A DNA stretch of 64,000 nt from Runella sp. MFBS21. Its GTDB lineage: Bacteria; Bacteroidota; Bacteroidia; Cytophagales; Spirosomataceae. The stretch's first letter is position 1; every line of letters begins with the position of its first letter. The notes under the pieces are model-generated. The model was not told the origin of the DNA. It saw only the letters and a program-made list of their open reading frames with translations, and ran no database searches. The translations under genes and the position numbers were made by a program. The stretch is from positions 1 to 64,000 of the forward strand of contig NZ_JARNTW010000029.1 of NCBI RefSeq assembly GCF_029433105.1, given 5' to 3'. Shown one piece after another: positions 40,978 through 51,187 of the stretch.

Positions 40978-43593
40978 TTAAAACGAAATAGTATTTACGG
41001 TAGCTGAGCTTGACGTCGTTGTGGTGGACTTAAGCGTAGCGCCCGAAGTAGAGTAAGTTCCTCCCGTGTACAATCCCCACCCTGAAGAACCACCTACAAA
41101 ACTTCCACCCGTGTAACTTCCTCCGAAATAGATTTTATACTGGGTATTTTTGGCTAGACTTGGGTTTGAGAAATGAAAATAATAATTAGCATTTTTGGGC
41201 TTAAAAGTTACCATTTCTTTGCCCGAAGCATCTTCAATGTGCAATACCGAACTTGCCGCCACTTGCGCACTTGCGGTGATATACATACTTACTTGGGTAG
41301 AGCTTGTACTCATGGCTTTAGTCATTCGAGCATTCGAACCACCCGAAATCAAGATTCCACCGTTGACAAGGAAGTTTCCATTTACATCTATTCCCTCTTC
41401 GGGTTGGCTGGTTGGGCCACCTACGATTATGGTTCCGCCCGTAATGGTAATATTTCCATTGCTATCGATTCCGTCACTTCCTACGACAATCAAGATTCCA
41501 CCTTTTACGTAGATGTTACTGCCGTCGTTTGATTCTGTACCGCCCGACACAGTTCCCATACTCGCATTGACTCCATCATTGGAAGAGGTAACATTAGTTA
41601 TTCCTCCCGCAAAAGTAATCGTCGGTGCTTCTATCCCTTCGGTCGATTTTGTGATGGTGACGGTACTGCCTTCATTTACTGTAATTGACGTTTCTGACTT
41701 GATACCATCATCAGTAGCAGCGATGGTTAGCTCTCCATTGGTGATTGAGAAAGCACCATCACTTTTAAACCCTTTGGCTTCACTGGTATTTGCTGTATTG
41801 TAGGTGTATTTTGTGCCTGTAGCAGAAATATTTGTTGTGCCACCACTGATAGTAGCCGTGCCATCTACCGAAATCCCCTTAGCTCCCGAACCTGTGCTAG
41901 TAACCGTCAGCGTGCCGCCTTTGATCGCTAAGTTTTTGTCACAATTAATCCCTGCCGGTGCTGCAATATCCGAATCGGAAGTATCATAAAAAGCGGCACC
42001 AGAAGTTGTGATTTTTAATGTACCAGCAGTCAAAGTAAAATCGCCACCGGTTTTTATACCTTTAGCGCCTTTACCCGACACATTCAGCGTTATCACATCT
42101 GATGTGCCGATAGTAGTGTAGCTTTCACTTTTTATGGCGTTTCCTTTGTCTCCTGTGGTGGTGACAGTTATTTTCCCACCTTTGACCACAACATAAGGCG
42201 TAATTGTAGCATCTGTACCCTCATAAGAAGCCGTAATTCCGTCATTTACACTGTTGACAGTGATGCTTCCACCATTTATTGCTACAAAACCTTCTTCGGC
42301 TTCAATACCATTGCTACCCGCCGCAGATACCGTAATGCTTCCATTGTCCATTGCAAAATAATCATTGGCATGAATACCATCGCTTACGGCTGATTTTATG
42401 ATGATAGTAGCCTCACTTACATAAATATAATCATCTGATACGATACCATGTTTGTAGTTGGCGGTGACGTTCAATGTTCCGGTCCCCATAAAACTCAATT
42501 GACCTTCACTGAAAAGCGTTCCTTTTTGGTCTTCTGTACTTGTGGTATAAGTGGCTCCGTCTATTAAGGTATTGGTGCCAACAACATTGATAGTGGCTTT
42601 TTTGCTTGATTGAATATTTATTGCTGGGCCAGAGCTATTGGTAATACTAACACCTTTTAGTGTGATATTGAACTTGTAGTCGCTATAAATCTTGAAACTT
42701 CCTTTGCTGGCCGTACCTGATAAAAGATACACAATTTCTTTAGAAGTATTGGTGGATTTTACGGTTACATCTGCACCACTTGTGGTGACAGTAACACCGT
42801 CATTTTGAAAAGCATTGCTAAAAGAAGCACTGGTACCGGAGTAAGTAATAACGACCGTGTCTTTGGCGGTAGAGGTTGCTCCTGACGCGCTTACGGCTAT
42901 CGAAATAGTGCAAGTTTGTCCTCCAAAACTCAAGTTAAAAACAGCAGTACCTGCCGACGTAGGTGTACCTGCAATGGTATAGACTAGCTTTCCAGAACCA
43001 CTTGTAAGAGTGCCTGCTGCTAAAGTAGCTGTCAAACCTTCCACACCCGTAGATGAAGCGGTGGAAGCATCATAAGTGCCACCGTTGCTACCTGTATATT
43101 CTAATGTTGCGGTACCCGAATAAGCAGTACCATTTATGGCTGTGGCAGGTGTCACAGTGCCAGTAAGCGAAGAAACACTGGCTTTAGAAGCTACTACAGG
43201 CAAAGACAATGTACAGGATTGTCCACCCAATTCAATTGAAAATGTAGCAGTACCAGCGGCAGAAGGCGTTCCTGTAATCACAAAACTAGCTGAGCCATTC
43301 CCATTTTCTAATGTCCCTGCCGATAGTTTTGCAGTCAACCCCGTAACACCAGATGAGGCCACAGCCGTACCTTCGGGATATGTTACACCATTTCCACCGG
43401 TATACGGTACAGTAGCAGTAGCTGTGTACGATGTTCCACTTGTAGCACTTGCAGAAAAGATTACAGAGGCACAATCAAGCCCTGTGACAGTAGCGGATTT
43501 CTCGGCTGTTATGTCAGGGTCTTTACAAGATTGAAACATCAAGACAAAAGTTATCACAGCACCCACAAGGGCGCTTTTTTTTCTATTCATCAT
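40978..43593 (-). CDS. Carbohydrate-binding (DUF4353) repeat lipoprotein
   Basis: About 871 residues. An N-terminal signal ends at a lipobox FQSC (mature CKDPDI). Two tandem Ig-like modules of about 90 residues follow (TATVPYTGGNGVTY..., TATLEYTGSNGGTY..., each ending in GGQ(S/T)CT). Then comes a long repetitive beta-helix region of the DUF4353 type (GVSITNSSGPAINIQ, DGIHANDYFAMDNG, NGIEAEEGFVAING, GITASYEG), about 250-800. Such proteins are proposed to bind carbohydrate at the surface; enzymatic residues are not evident. The frame is open back to 43650; two adjacent ATGs at 43593 and 43590 open on the signal. It ends 3 bp before the convergent WYL gene stop. Confidence 0.83.
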   Translation of the reverse strand: MMNRKKSALVGAVITFVLMFQSCKDPDITAEKSATVTGLDCASVIFSASATSGTSYTATATVPYTGGNGVTYPEGTAVASSGVTGLTAKLSAGTLENGNGSASFVITGTPSAAGTATFSIELGGQSCTLSLPVVASKASVSSLTGTVTPATAINGTAYSGTATLEYTGSNGGTYDASTASSTGVEGLTATLAAGTLTSGSGKLVYTIAGTPTSAGTAVFNLSFGGQTCTISIAVSASGATSTAKDTVVITYSGTSASFSNAFQNDGVTVTTSGADVTVKSTNTSKEIVYLLSGTASKGSFKIYSDYKFNITLKGVSITNSSGPAINIQSSKKATINVVGTNTLIDGATYTTSTEDQKGTLFSEGQLSFMGTGTLNVTANYKHGIVSDDYIYVSEATIIIKSAVSDGIHANDYFAMDNGSITVSAAGSNGIEAEEGFVAINGGSITVNSVNDGITASYEGTDATITPYVVVKGGKITVTTTGDKGNAIKSESYTTIGTSDVITLNVSGKGAKGIKTGGDFTLTAGTLKITTSGAAFYDTSDSDIAAPAGINCDKNLAIKGGTLTVTSTGSGAKGISVDGTATISGGTTNISATGTKYTYNTANTSEAKGFKSDGAFSITNGELTIAATDDGIKSETSITVNEGSTVTITKSTEGIEAPTITFAGGITNVTSSNDGVNASMGTVSGGTESNDGSNIYVKGGILIVVGSDGIDSNGNITITGGTIIVGGPTSQPEEGIDVNGNFLVNGGILISGGSNARMTKAMSTSSTQVSMYITASAQVAASSVLHIEDASGKEMVTFKPKNANYYFHFSNPSLAKNTQYKIYFGGSYTGGSFVGGSSGWGLYTGGTYSTSGATLKSTTTTSSSATVNTISF

Positions 43594-43824
43594 ATTGGTT
43601 CTAATAAAGATATATTGAAGAGGGATACAACAATTTTTAAATGGATGCAAGGCCTTGCTAAGAAAGAAGATTTCTATTTTACTTTTGATAAATTAGGATT
43701 TCTTTCTGTTCACATATCTCATTATACGCTTGTCTATTTGACTGCGTTGCAGAAGCGTTTTTGCTGAGGCATCAGTTTATCAAAAAAATTGAAGCCAAAG
43801 CCTAAAATTCTGTAATAAAACACT

Positions 43825-43860
43825 AAGGCGAAGCACTGTAAAGTACCTCGCCTTGCCTTA
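43825..43860 (-). terminator. Probable terminator of the M1 peptidase gene
   Basis: AAGGCGA (43825-43831) pairs with TCGCCTT (43848-43854), extended inward with two mismatches to a GTAA loop. On the minus strand the hairpin is followed by a T-rich GTGTTTTATT. It lies 26 bp past the gene stop. The rest of 43594-43879 holds nothing else recognisable. Confidence 0.45.
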
Positions 43861-43879
43861 CTATACAACCTAAAGTTTT

Positions 43880-45859
43880 TTAATTCTCGTCAGGTGAAAT
43901 ATAACGAGTAGGTCGCCAAGTGTTGTTACGGGGATTGATATCGGGGAGTTGAGAATCGGGGTCAATCGTTACCGACTTCAAAAGCCCTTTGGTAGGAGCC
44001 TTAAATGTCCAAGTGCTGCCACGCTGCCATATTTCTACGGGCATCGAAACGCGCGTTTTTTTACCACCTGCTTCTTCCAATTCAATTACCGCAGGCATGG
44101 CCCACTGTTCGAGGTTTTCAAGGGTGATGATGGAGCCTTTTGCAGGGCTTTGTTCTACATATTGCACTTCTTTTATGCCTTGATCAAGTTTATAGTTTTC
44201 ATAAAACCAACCTTTCCAAAACCATCCTAAATCTTCGCCTGCTGCATCTTCCATGGTACGGAAGAAATCAAAGGGAGTAGGATGCTTAAAAGCCCAACGC
44301 TTTACGTATTGTTTGAACGCATAATCAAAGCGGTCACGTCCTAGTACCGTTTCGCGGAGCATTTTAAGACCTATTGCAGGCTTATAATAAGCATCCCAAC
44401 CGATATTTGGGATTTTGATAACATCTGGAATGGTCAAAATAGGATCTGCGCCTTCTCTAAAAAGGGTAGGAGCCAGGTTTTGCATATCATCGAGGCGGTC
44501 GCGATTGTATTCGCCATCGTTGAAAGCCTCCGCCGAAAGCATGTTGATAAAAGTGTTAAATCCTTCATCCATCCACGCAAATTTACGTTCGTTATTGCCC
44601 ACAATCATTGGAAACCAAGTATGTCCAAACTCATGGTCAGTTACGCCCCAAAGCGCATCTTTTTTGTCGTTGTGAGCACAAAATACAATCCCGGGATATT
44701 CCATTCCTCCCACGATTCCGGCCACATTGGTAGCAACAGGGTAGGGGTATTCCATCAAATATTTTGAATAAAACTCCAAGCAACCTTTTACATATTCGGT
44801 AGAGCGTCCCCAGCTATCGTTACCGCTATTTTCGGCGGTATAAAGTGATTGTGCCAGAGCTGGTTTACCACTTGGAAGATTCATTTTGGCGGCATCCCAC
44901 ACAAACGCCCGAGAAGTGGCCCATGCCACATCACGGGCATTTTGACAGCGAAACTTCCAAGTAATCATGCCCGAATCTTTGGGGCGAGATTTCTTATCTT
45001 TGATTTCTTTTTCGCCTCTAATCATCACGGTCTTATCACTTTTTCGGGCATCTTCCATGCGTTTGAGCTGCTCTGAAGTCATTACATCAGAAGGATTGAG
45101 CAATTCGCCTGAGCCTCCTACGATATGATCCCAAGGTACCGTAACACTATATTCATAATCACCATAATCGAGGTAAAACTCTCCCGCTCCCACGTAAGGA
45201 AGTACATTCCAGCCTTCAATATCATCAAATACGCACATACGCGGATACCACTGTGCTATTTCATAAATGATACCATTTTTGGTCTCTAGCTTACCCATAC
45301 GGTCGGAAGCATAAGTAGGTATTTTGAAAGCGTAAGTGATTTTTATTTTTAAGATATCACCCGCTGGTTTTACAACTTCGGCCAAACGGATTTGCATACG
45401 AGTATCTTCAATGATGAATTCGGCGGGGGCAAATTTCCCTTTTCCTTGCTGAATACTTACCGAACTAATACTATATCCCCCTTCAAAGCCCATGTTTCCA
45501 TACCGACCTCCATTGAGTGGAGTAGTTTTTCCGCTACGGGAATTGTCGTTGAAAGCATTTTGATCCAACTGAAGCCATACAAAAGGGAGCGCTTCGGGGC
45601 TATTGTTAGTATAAGTGATTTCGACTTCTCCAGATAAGCTGTTAGCTGCTTCGTCGAGAGTAGCCGCTATTTTATAATCTGCACGATTTTGCCAATATTT
45701 AGGACCAGGTGTTCCACTCCCAGAGCGAAACTCATTGGCAGGCTGATAATTGAATAAGGGATTAAATAATACATGAGGTTCATATTTGCTACTAGGGTTT
45801 TGGGCGGGTGCCGATAAAACCCAACCCAAAAAAAATAAAAAAAATAGTTGGCGAAACAT
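43880..45859 (-). CDS. M1 family zinc metallopeptidase
   Basis: About 659 residues with a signal peptide ([19 protein letters not shown]). The M1 zinc site HEFGHTWFP is followed by the third ligand in WMDEGFNTF, and the exopeptidase-type [10 protein letters not shown] precedes it. N-terminal beta domain (about 50-250), thermolysin-like domain (about 300-500), then helical and beta C-terminus. It should remove N-terminal residues from peptides in the periplasm or outside. A GTG at 45883 would add 8 residues; the ATG at 45859 was chosen since it opens on the signal peptide. It is a single-gene unit. Confidence 0.9.
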   Translation of the reverse strand: MFRQLFFLFFLGWVLSAPAQNPSSKYEPHVLFNPLFNYQPANEFRSGSGTPGPKYWQNRADYKIAATLDEAANSLSGEVEITYTNNSPEALPFVWLQLDQNAFNDNSRSGKTTPLNGGRYGNMGFEGGYSISSVSIQQGKGKFAPAEFIIEDTRMQIRLAEVVKPAGDILKIKITYAFKIPTYASDRMGKLETKNGIIYEIAQWYPRMCVFDDIEGWNVLPYVGAGEFYLDYGDYEYSVTVPWDHIVGGSGELLNPSDVMTSEQLKRMEDARKSDKTVMIRGEKEIKDKKSRPKDSGMITWKFRCQNARDVAWATSRAFVWDAAKMNLPSGKPALAQSLYTAENSGNDSWGRSTEYVKGCLEFYSKYLMEYPYPVATNVAGIVGGMEYPGIVFCAHNDKKDALWGVTDHEFGHTWFPMIVGNNERKFAWMDEGFNTFINMLSAEAFNDGEYNRDRLDDMQNLAPTLFREGADPILTIPDVIKIPNIGWDAYYKPAIGLKMLRETVLGRDRFDYAFKQYVKRWAFKHPTPFDFFRTMEDAAGEDLGWFWKGWFYENYKLDQGIKEVQYVEQSPAKGSIITLENLEQWAMPAVIELEEAGGKKTRVSMPVEIWQRGSTWTFKAPTKGLLKSVTIDPDSQLPDINPRNNTWRPTRYISPDEN

Positions 45860-46100
45860 TAGAAATGAATTTACGGTGTGCACTTAAGTATATGTGATTT
45901 TGTAATCTATTTGTTTAAAATCGTCGTGATTGATTTAATTACTCCAAATTTGCTGAAAAACGAAGGTAAGACAGATTTGTTGTATAAAGTAAAAACACAA
46001 ACATAATCAACAAAATTGAGCTTACTTTCACCCAATTTGGAGGAAAACTGAATCTGTAAGTTCAATATTTGGTTGTATAATCAAAATAAAAGCGTTTGTT

Positions 46101-47126
46101 ATGACTTTAAATAAAATTCCGGTCAATCTGATTACTGGTTTTTTGGGAGTAGGCAAAACTACTACCCTCCAAAATATCCTCAAACGTAAACCTGCTGATG
46201 AGCGCTGGGCGGTCATTATCAATGAATTTGGGGCAGTCTCTATCGACCATACTCCTTTTGCGGGAGCCGATGAAAATGGTCTTGTTGTTAAGGAAGTAGC
46301 CGGCGGGTGTATCTGTTGTAGTGCCAATCTTCCGATGCAAATGACACTCACCCTCGTATTGCGTCAAGTAAAGCCACACCGCATCTTAATTGAGCCTACT
46401 GGCATGGGGCATCCAGAAGCTATTTTGGATATGCTACGGGGGAAGTTTCTTAAAGATGTATTAGATATTCGTGCTACGGTCTGTTTGGTAGACCCACGTC
46501 AGTGGGAAAATGAAGATTATCGCGAACACGAAACGTTTATCGACCAAATCACTCTGGCGGATGTATTGATTGCCAACAAAATTGACTTGGCAGGAGAGAC
46601 TCTAACTAAAGATTTTCTGGAATGGGCGAAAGCACTTTTCCCTCCTAAAATTTTGATTGGTGCTGTCGAACATGGCGATATTGACCCTAATTGGCTTAAC
46701 GTAGAACCTTTTCCTCAGCGAAAAGCATTACATCCCCATGCTCACGAGCACGAGCATCATCATCACCATCATCATATAGACGAACTTCCCATTCCTGAGA
46801 TAGGTAAGCCTCTTATGCGCGAAAGTCACGGCTTGGGTAGGTACAGTTGTGGATGGGTGTTTTCGCCTGATGAGGTTTTTGAACTTCCTTCCCTCAAAAA
46901 ATGGGTATCTTCTCTTCAAAATATTGATAGAATCAAAGGTGCGTTCAGAATCGGCACGGATTGGGTACTTATCAATGCTGTAAGCGGAGAGTTTTCGATT
47001 GAATATTTAGCTTACCGGCGCGATAGTCGGGTGGAATGTATTTCGGTCAATCCTCTTCCGTGGAAGACTTTGGAAGATGGCCTCAAAAATTGTTTAATCA
47101 AAGAGCCAACTACTCAGGCAGTCTAA
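46101..47126 (+). CDS. CobW/ZNG-type G3E GTPase with His-rich loop
   Basis: A 341-residue metallochaperone GTPase. Walker A GFLGVGKTT (13-21), the metal-binding CxCC motif GGCICCS (C70, C72, C73), Walker B-type EPTG and NKID (159-162) are all present, and a CobW C-terminal domain ends the protein. Between the domains (about 211-225) lies a His-rich run HPHAHEHE followed by seven His. This points to zinc delivery to a client metalloprotein, as in ZNG1/YeiR proteins; the client is unknown. The AztD-like gene at 20098 is another zinc-related gene, but its palindromic operator is not seen here. Upstream 45860-46100 holds no clear promoter. Confidence 0.9.
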   Translation: MTLNKIPVNLITGFLGVGKTTTLQNILKRKPADERWAVIINEFGAVSIDHTPFAGADENGLVVKEVAGGCICCSANLPMQMTLTLVLRQVKPHRILIEPTGMGHPEAILDMLRGKFLKDVLDIRATVCLVDPRQWENEDYREHETFIDQITLADVLIANKIDLAGETLTKDFLEWAKALFPPKILIGAVEHGDIDPNWLNVEPFPQRKALHPHAHEHEHHHHHHHIDELPIPEIGKPLMRESHGLGRYSCGWVFSPDEVFELPSLKKWVSSLQNIDRIKGAFRIGTDWVLINAVSGEFSIEYLAYRRDSRVECISVNPLPWKTLEDGLKNCLIKEPTTQAV

Positions 47127-47158
47127 TTCGTCTTTACCGATAAAGAAATCCCAACATC

Positions 47159-47611
47159 ATGAAACGTAACATTACGATAGCGCTTATTTCTTTATCGGTA
47201 TGGATATGCACTGCCTGCGATAAATGTAAAGACATTGTTTGCTTTACACCTCCCACCGATTTTGTATTCAAAATAGTAGATAAAAACAACCAAAACATTT
47301 CTTCTTCTTTTTCAGAATTCACCTTGAAGTATTCTAAAAACGGTACTGCCAAAGAAGAAAAACTCTCAAAAATCACCACCGCAAGCCAACAAGCAGCCTT
47401 TAGAGCCGTGAACTTGGGCTGGGAGAGTACCGATGGCATTTTGGCCGATGTAGTGCTGGATGGGAATGTGAGAGGAAAATTGTTTTGTAAAATGGCGGAA
47501 AAAAATGAAGATTGCTGTTCATTTTTTGAGTTAGAAAAATTGACATTCAACGAACAGGCTATTTCGAACTCCAAAGACCAAGAGTACAGTTATTTGCTCG
47601 TGGTTCCCTGA
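47159..47611 (+). CDS. Cys-containing lipoprotein of unknown function
   Basis: A 150-residue predicted lipoprotein: signal peptide then lipobox CTAC (Cys20), mature start CDKCKDIVC. Further Cys pairs (KLFC, DCC) suggest disulfides. A beta-rich middle (FVFKIVDKNNQN, EFTLKYSKNG) may be an Ig-like fold. I do not recognise the family. It follows the CobW gene by 32 bp and precedes a membrane protein gene by 19 bp, so an operon is likely. Confidence 0.7.
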   Translation: MKRNITIALISLSVWICTACDKCKDIVCFTPPTDFVFKIVDKNNQNISSSFSEFTLKYSKNGTAKEEKLSKITTASQQAAFRAVNLGWESTDGILADVVLDGNVRGKLFCKMAEKNEDCCSFFELEKLTFNEQAISNSKDQEYSYLLVVP

Positions 47612-47630
47612 CCGAAAAGCCTCCTATAAA

Positions 47631-48887
47631 ATGGAAGCAAAAAGGCACTGGTGGACAATCTTCATTTTGACAGCGGTAGTTTATATAATATATGCTCATA
47701 TCCAGCCTATTTATACCTATGCCTTGCTAGACCCTCGTTTTGACGCGCATCAATACACCAAGATTTATCATTTTTTCAAACATTCACTCCCCAACTATCA
47801 AGTTTCTTTTCCTTTCAATACCCGCATTTTAGCACCTTGGTTAGCGTCTCTTTTGCCATTTGCGGAGCCATTCACCAATTTTATTTGGCTCAATGGCTTC
47901 TTCGTATTACTAACGGTAGGGCTATTAAGTATTATTTGGCAACGCCTCCACATCCGACCTTTTTGGAGAGTAGCAGGTATTTTTTGGATATTATTTCATT
48001 GGAAGGGTATCATAAGAATGTACCTTCCTGACCCAATCAATGCTGACATCGGAGGTTTTTTATGGCTCAGTTTTCTTCTGGGAATTGTATGGCTATCTAC
48101 TGCGCAAAAACCCTTTTATCGATATTCCCCTTGGGTCATCGCCGCTTCATTTATGTTGGTAGCGATTGTGGGTACCTTGCAAAAAGAATCATTTATGGCA
48201 GCATTGGGTATCAATGCGGTTGTTTTTTTTATGAGCAGAAAAAGACTCAACGACCCCTCTACACTTCTATTTACTTTGATTGCTTTGGGAGTATCTATAG
48301 GTGTTTATTATTGGGTTAGTGTAATTTTTCCACCAGCTCATTCAGACTGGCGAAACTCTGCTTTCGTCAGTGTATTGCGGGGGATGAATCGCTATTTTCA
48401 GGCGCCTGAGTTATTTCTCAAACTTCCTATAAGTTGGCTGTTTGCTTTTGGTGGATTGTGGCTAGCTCTTATTACTCCTTTCAACACTCAAATCAATGCC
48501 ACTCCATTTTTATTATTTCTACGCCTTGAGTTTTGGCTTTGGATGGTTTTGAGTATCGTGGGTGGGGGAGATACCACACGCATTTTGTTTAATGGCATGC
48601 CCTTTATACTGACCTATTTTTTGCTAAGGCTCAATCATCAGCCTTTATGGGTAGCTATATACATTTGTCTGACTTCCTTGCCTTTGATGCGACTCTACAC
48701 CTTAGAACCTGATTTGGGGCGCTATCCCACTCAAATGACTGATTGGTGTGTCGAATGCTGGGAGTTAAGTAGAAGTTGGGTATATGGAGCGTATGCGATA
48801 GTGGTATTAGCGGGTTATCATTATCTTCTGACTCGCAACTTCTCCTTCAGTAGAAACAAATCGAACGATATAAACTCCCATCGCTAA
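47631..48887 (+). CDS. Polytopic membrane protein of unknown function
   Basis: A 418-residue inner-membrane protein with about 10 hydrophobic segments, the first at about 7-25 (WWTIFILTAVVYIIYAHI). Short charged loops include FDAHQY, FNTRILAPW and DPINADIGG. The overall look is that of a glycosyltransferase-C-like or lipid-modifying membrane enzyme, but no diagnostic motif is recognised, so no function is given. The last 81 bases overlap the end of the convergent FG-GAP gene. Confidence 0.72.
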   Translation: MEAKRHWWTIFILTAVVYIIYAHIQPIYTYALLDPRFDAHQYTKIYHFFKHSLPNYQVSFPFNTRILAPWLASLLPFAEPFTNFIWLNGFFVLLTVGLLSIIWQRLHIRPFWRVAGIFWILFHWKGIIRMYLPDPINADIGGFLWLSFLLGIVWLSTAQKPFYRYSPWVIAASFMLVAIVGTLQKESFMAALGINAVVFFMSRKRLNDPSTLLFTLIALGVSIGVYYWVSVIFPPAHSDWRNSAFVSVLRGMNRYFQAPELFLKLPISWLFAFGGLWLALITPFNTQINATPFLLFLRLEFWLWMVLSIVGGGDTTRILFNGMPFILTYFLLRLNHQPLWVAIYICLTSLPLMRLYTLEPDLGRYPTQMTDWCVECWELSRSWVYGAYAIVVLAGYHYLLTRNFSFSRNKSNDINSHR

Positions 48888-51137
48888 TTTGCTTACATCA
48901 AAAGCCGCTTCAACTCCTGCTTTTAAGGAAGATTGGTGCGCTACTAATTGGCCCGTCACTGAATATAAATCAATTTGACCATCCGTAGGGATTTGTGCGT
49001 ACAAAAAAAGAGAGGTGGGATTTGGATAAGCAATAAATGTCAACGGCTCTCCCGGAATTACCACTTTGGTCGAAGTATTTTTCAAAAATTTGATTCCACC
49101 CGTATTGCTTCCAATCAGCAGTTCAGGAAGCCCATCACCGTCCAAATCACCCGCCGCTGGAAACAAACCTACTCCTATTTTCAGGAACTCAGATTGGTTT
49201 GTAAAAACATTAAATATAAGATTGCTATCGCTTTTCAAAGTTGTGTTTGGCTCCGTAAAGTTTTGATAAACTCTCAACTGCCCCAACAAATCTCCCATAA
49301 TAAGTTCTGGCTTGCGGTCGCCATTCAAATCTGCCACTACCATGCCTTGAGAACGTTTGTCAAAATCTACGTCTAGTCCACCAAAAGCTTCGGTTTGGCG
49401 TTGATATTGCGGTGCTAAGGTTGTCCCTATATTTCTATGATATTCTACATTTCCAGTATTTTTGGCTACCAAAACATCCAATTTCCCGTCTTGATCAATG
49501 TCATAATAAAGAAGGTTTTCTCCGTTTGCAAAATTGTTTGGATTTGGTAATTTGCTTAAACGCGTAGTATCTAGCTGCATCGCTCTTCCACGGGGAGCAC
49601 TGTTTGGTAAAAACCTAATATCCATCCCCTTGAAAGTATTGGCCCAAAAACCCAAATCCAGTGTACCATCTCCATTGAGGTCTGCTATAAAAGGTTTGGT
49701 ATTGACTAAAAACACATTTTCACTTGCGGCCAAACGACTACTTAAATTCAGATAATCGTCTGTCACAAACTCAAATGCTGCTTGGGCAATATTTCCTACA
49801 TTTCTATAAAAATAAATACCTCCTCGATAGCCATTAGACATACGTGTTCCTCCATAACCCACCAACAAATCTAAGTCCCCATCGCCATCTATATCTACCA
49901 GCACCGGAGCGGCGTTTTCGCCTAAATCAATCATTTCGGATTGTAAAAAATCAGATTGCTGATAAACAAACTTCGGTTGAAGGCTGGTCCCTTCATTGCG
50001 ATACAACCAATTTGAATGTCGAAGATTGATAAGTACATTACTAGCAGCATCGGTACTACTTGGAGACGCTACCAAATCTAGTAGGCCATCACCGTCAAAA
50101 TCCTCTACATAAGCTGACGGGAACAGCGGAAAATTGATTGGCTTCTGAGCCGGAAAATTTGCCTCGACACTTCCAAAAAGTGCCGCCATTCCATTTCCTC
50201 CCACATTTTTAAGTTTGGCCACATTGTCACATGCAATATGCCCGTGTAAAAAATCTTTTCGTCCATCACCATCTACATCACCCACCCATAAGGTATTACC
50301 AGCATGATTCAGCTTGGCATTGGTAGTAGGCGCTAAGATTTCACCTAATGAAAACAGATTTGTCTGTAGCGTTTCTTGTAGGGGCGCATCGGCGGGTTCG
50401 AGATTAAAAATATATTCATTGCAAAAAGATGTAGCCGCAAAACGTCCCCAATTCGTGGTTACTTTACGAAATACAAATGGTTGGGTACTTTTTTGATCCT
50501 TACTGAGATTTTGGTGAAGCTCAACAGATGCACCAGTAAAATCAAAAGTGAGAATGTCAATATCACCGTCATCGTCTATATCAACAATAGCTGGCAAATC
50601 TGTGGATGGTACGTACAAATTGATATTTCCCGAAAAACCTTGGGTAAGAAGTGGGTCGGCAATCAATTGCCACTCAAAACCATTAGAAGTAGCTATATTT
50701 TTAAATACTCTGATACCTGCGGTGGTACTTGTAAATAAATCTTTGCGACCGTCTTGGTCATAATCTAACAAAAGCATCCAATGAAGCATACTCGGAAATT
50801 TGGCTTCGTATTGGGGTGCATATTTCCATTGGACTTTATCTCCTTCTTTAATGCCCAAAAATGTAGCGACTTGATGATTGCTTCTATCAAATATGACCAA
50901 ATCTTCTATCCCGTCATTATCAAGGTGCATTTTTGAAAATTGTGCGCTATTTTGGCCACCTGCCCAGGGGTTTATTAGTTCTTTATCACCTACTTTTACT
51001 TTGACGGAGGCATCCCAACGAAAAGAAAAAGATTGAGCAGCGCTCTCTCCTCTTGAGCCTATAATGCAGCAATACCATATTCCTACAAAAAGAAGTTTTT
51101 TTAAGTCACCTATTTTTGTTAGTATAATCTGCATCAT
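48807..51137 (-). CDS. FG-GAP/VCBS repeat T9SS-secreted protein
   Basis: A 776-residue secreted protein. After a signal peptide (about 1-35) come at least seven FG-GAP/VCBS-type blades with the Ca-binding-like motif DxDxDGxxD (DNDGIEDLVIFD, DYDQDGRKDLF, DIDDDGDIDIL, DVDGDGRKDFL, DFDGDGLLDLV, DIDGDGDLDLL, DLNGDGTLDLG, DIDQDGKLDVL, DLNGDRKPEL, DLDGDGLPELL), which should form a beta-propeller. It ends in a T9SS sorting domain (FIAYPNPTSLFL ... GVYIVRF ... KIMITR). A surface-binding role is likely. It is divergent from the patatin gene, with only 50 bp between them. Confidence 0.88.
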   Translation of the reverse strand: MMQIILTKIGDLKKLLFVGIWYCCIIGSRGESAAQSFSFRWDASVKVKVGDKELINPWAGGQNSAQFSKMHLDNDGIEDLVIFDRSNHQVATFLGIKEGDKVQWKYAPQYEAKFPSMLHWMLLLDYDQDGRKDLFTSTTAGIRVFKNIATSNGFEWQLIADPLLTQGFSGNINLYVPSTDLPAIVDIDDDGDIDILTFDFTGASVELHQNLSKDQKSTQPFVFRKVTTNWGRFAATSFCNEYIFNLEPADAPLQETLQTNLFSLGEILAPTTNAKLNHAGNTLWVGDVDGDGRKDFLHGHIACDNVAKLKNVGGNGMAALFGSVEANFPAQKPINFPLFPSAYVEDFDGDGLLDLVASPSSTDAASNVLINLRHSNWLYRNEGTSLQPKFVYQQSDFLQSEMIDLGENAAPVLVDIDGDGDLDLLVGYGGTRMSNGYRGGIYFYRNVGNIAQAAFEFVTDDYLNLSSRLAASENVFLVNTKPFIADLNGDGTLDLGFWANTFKGMDIRFLPNSAPRGRAMQLDTTRLSKLPNPNNFANGENLLYYDIDQDGKLDVLVAKNTGNVEYHRNIGTTLAPQYQRQTEAFGGLDVDFDKRSQGMVVADLNGDRKPELIMGDLLGQLRVYQNFTEPNTTLKSDSNLIFNVFTNQSEFLKIGVGLFPAAGDLDGDGLPELLIGSNTGGIKFLKNTSTKVVIPGEPLTFIAYPNPTSLFLYAQIPTDGQIDLYSVTGQLVAHQSSLKAGVEAAFDVSKLAMGVYIVRFVSTEGEVASQKIMITR

Positions 51138-51187
51138 GCTTTGTCAATTTTTTTTAGAATAAACCGTTTTAAACAAAAAACGTTTTT

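Noticed and set aside
41195-41989. Long + strand frames opposite the DUF4353 gene
   Set aside because: They mirror a Thr/Ser/Gly repeat protein on the other strand and show only low-complexity Val/Ile/Pro sequence.
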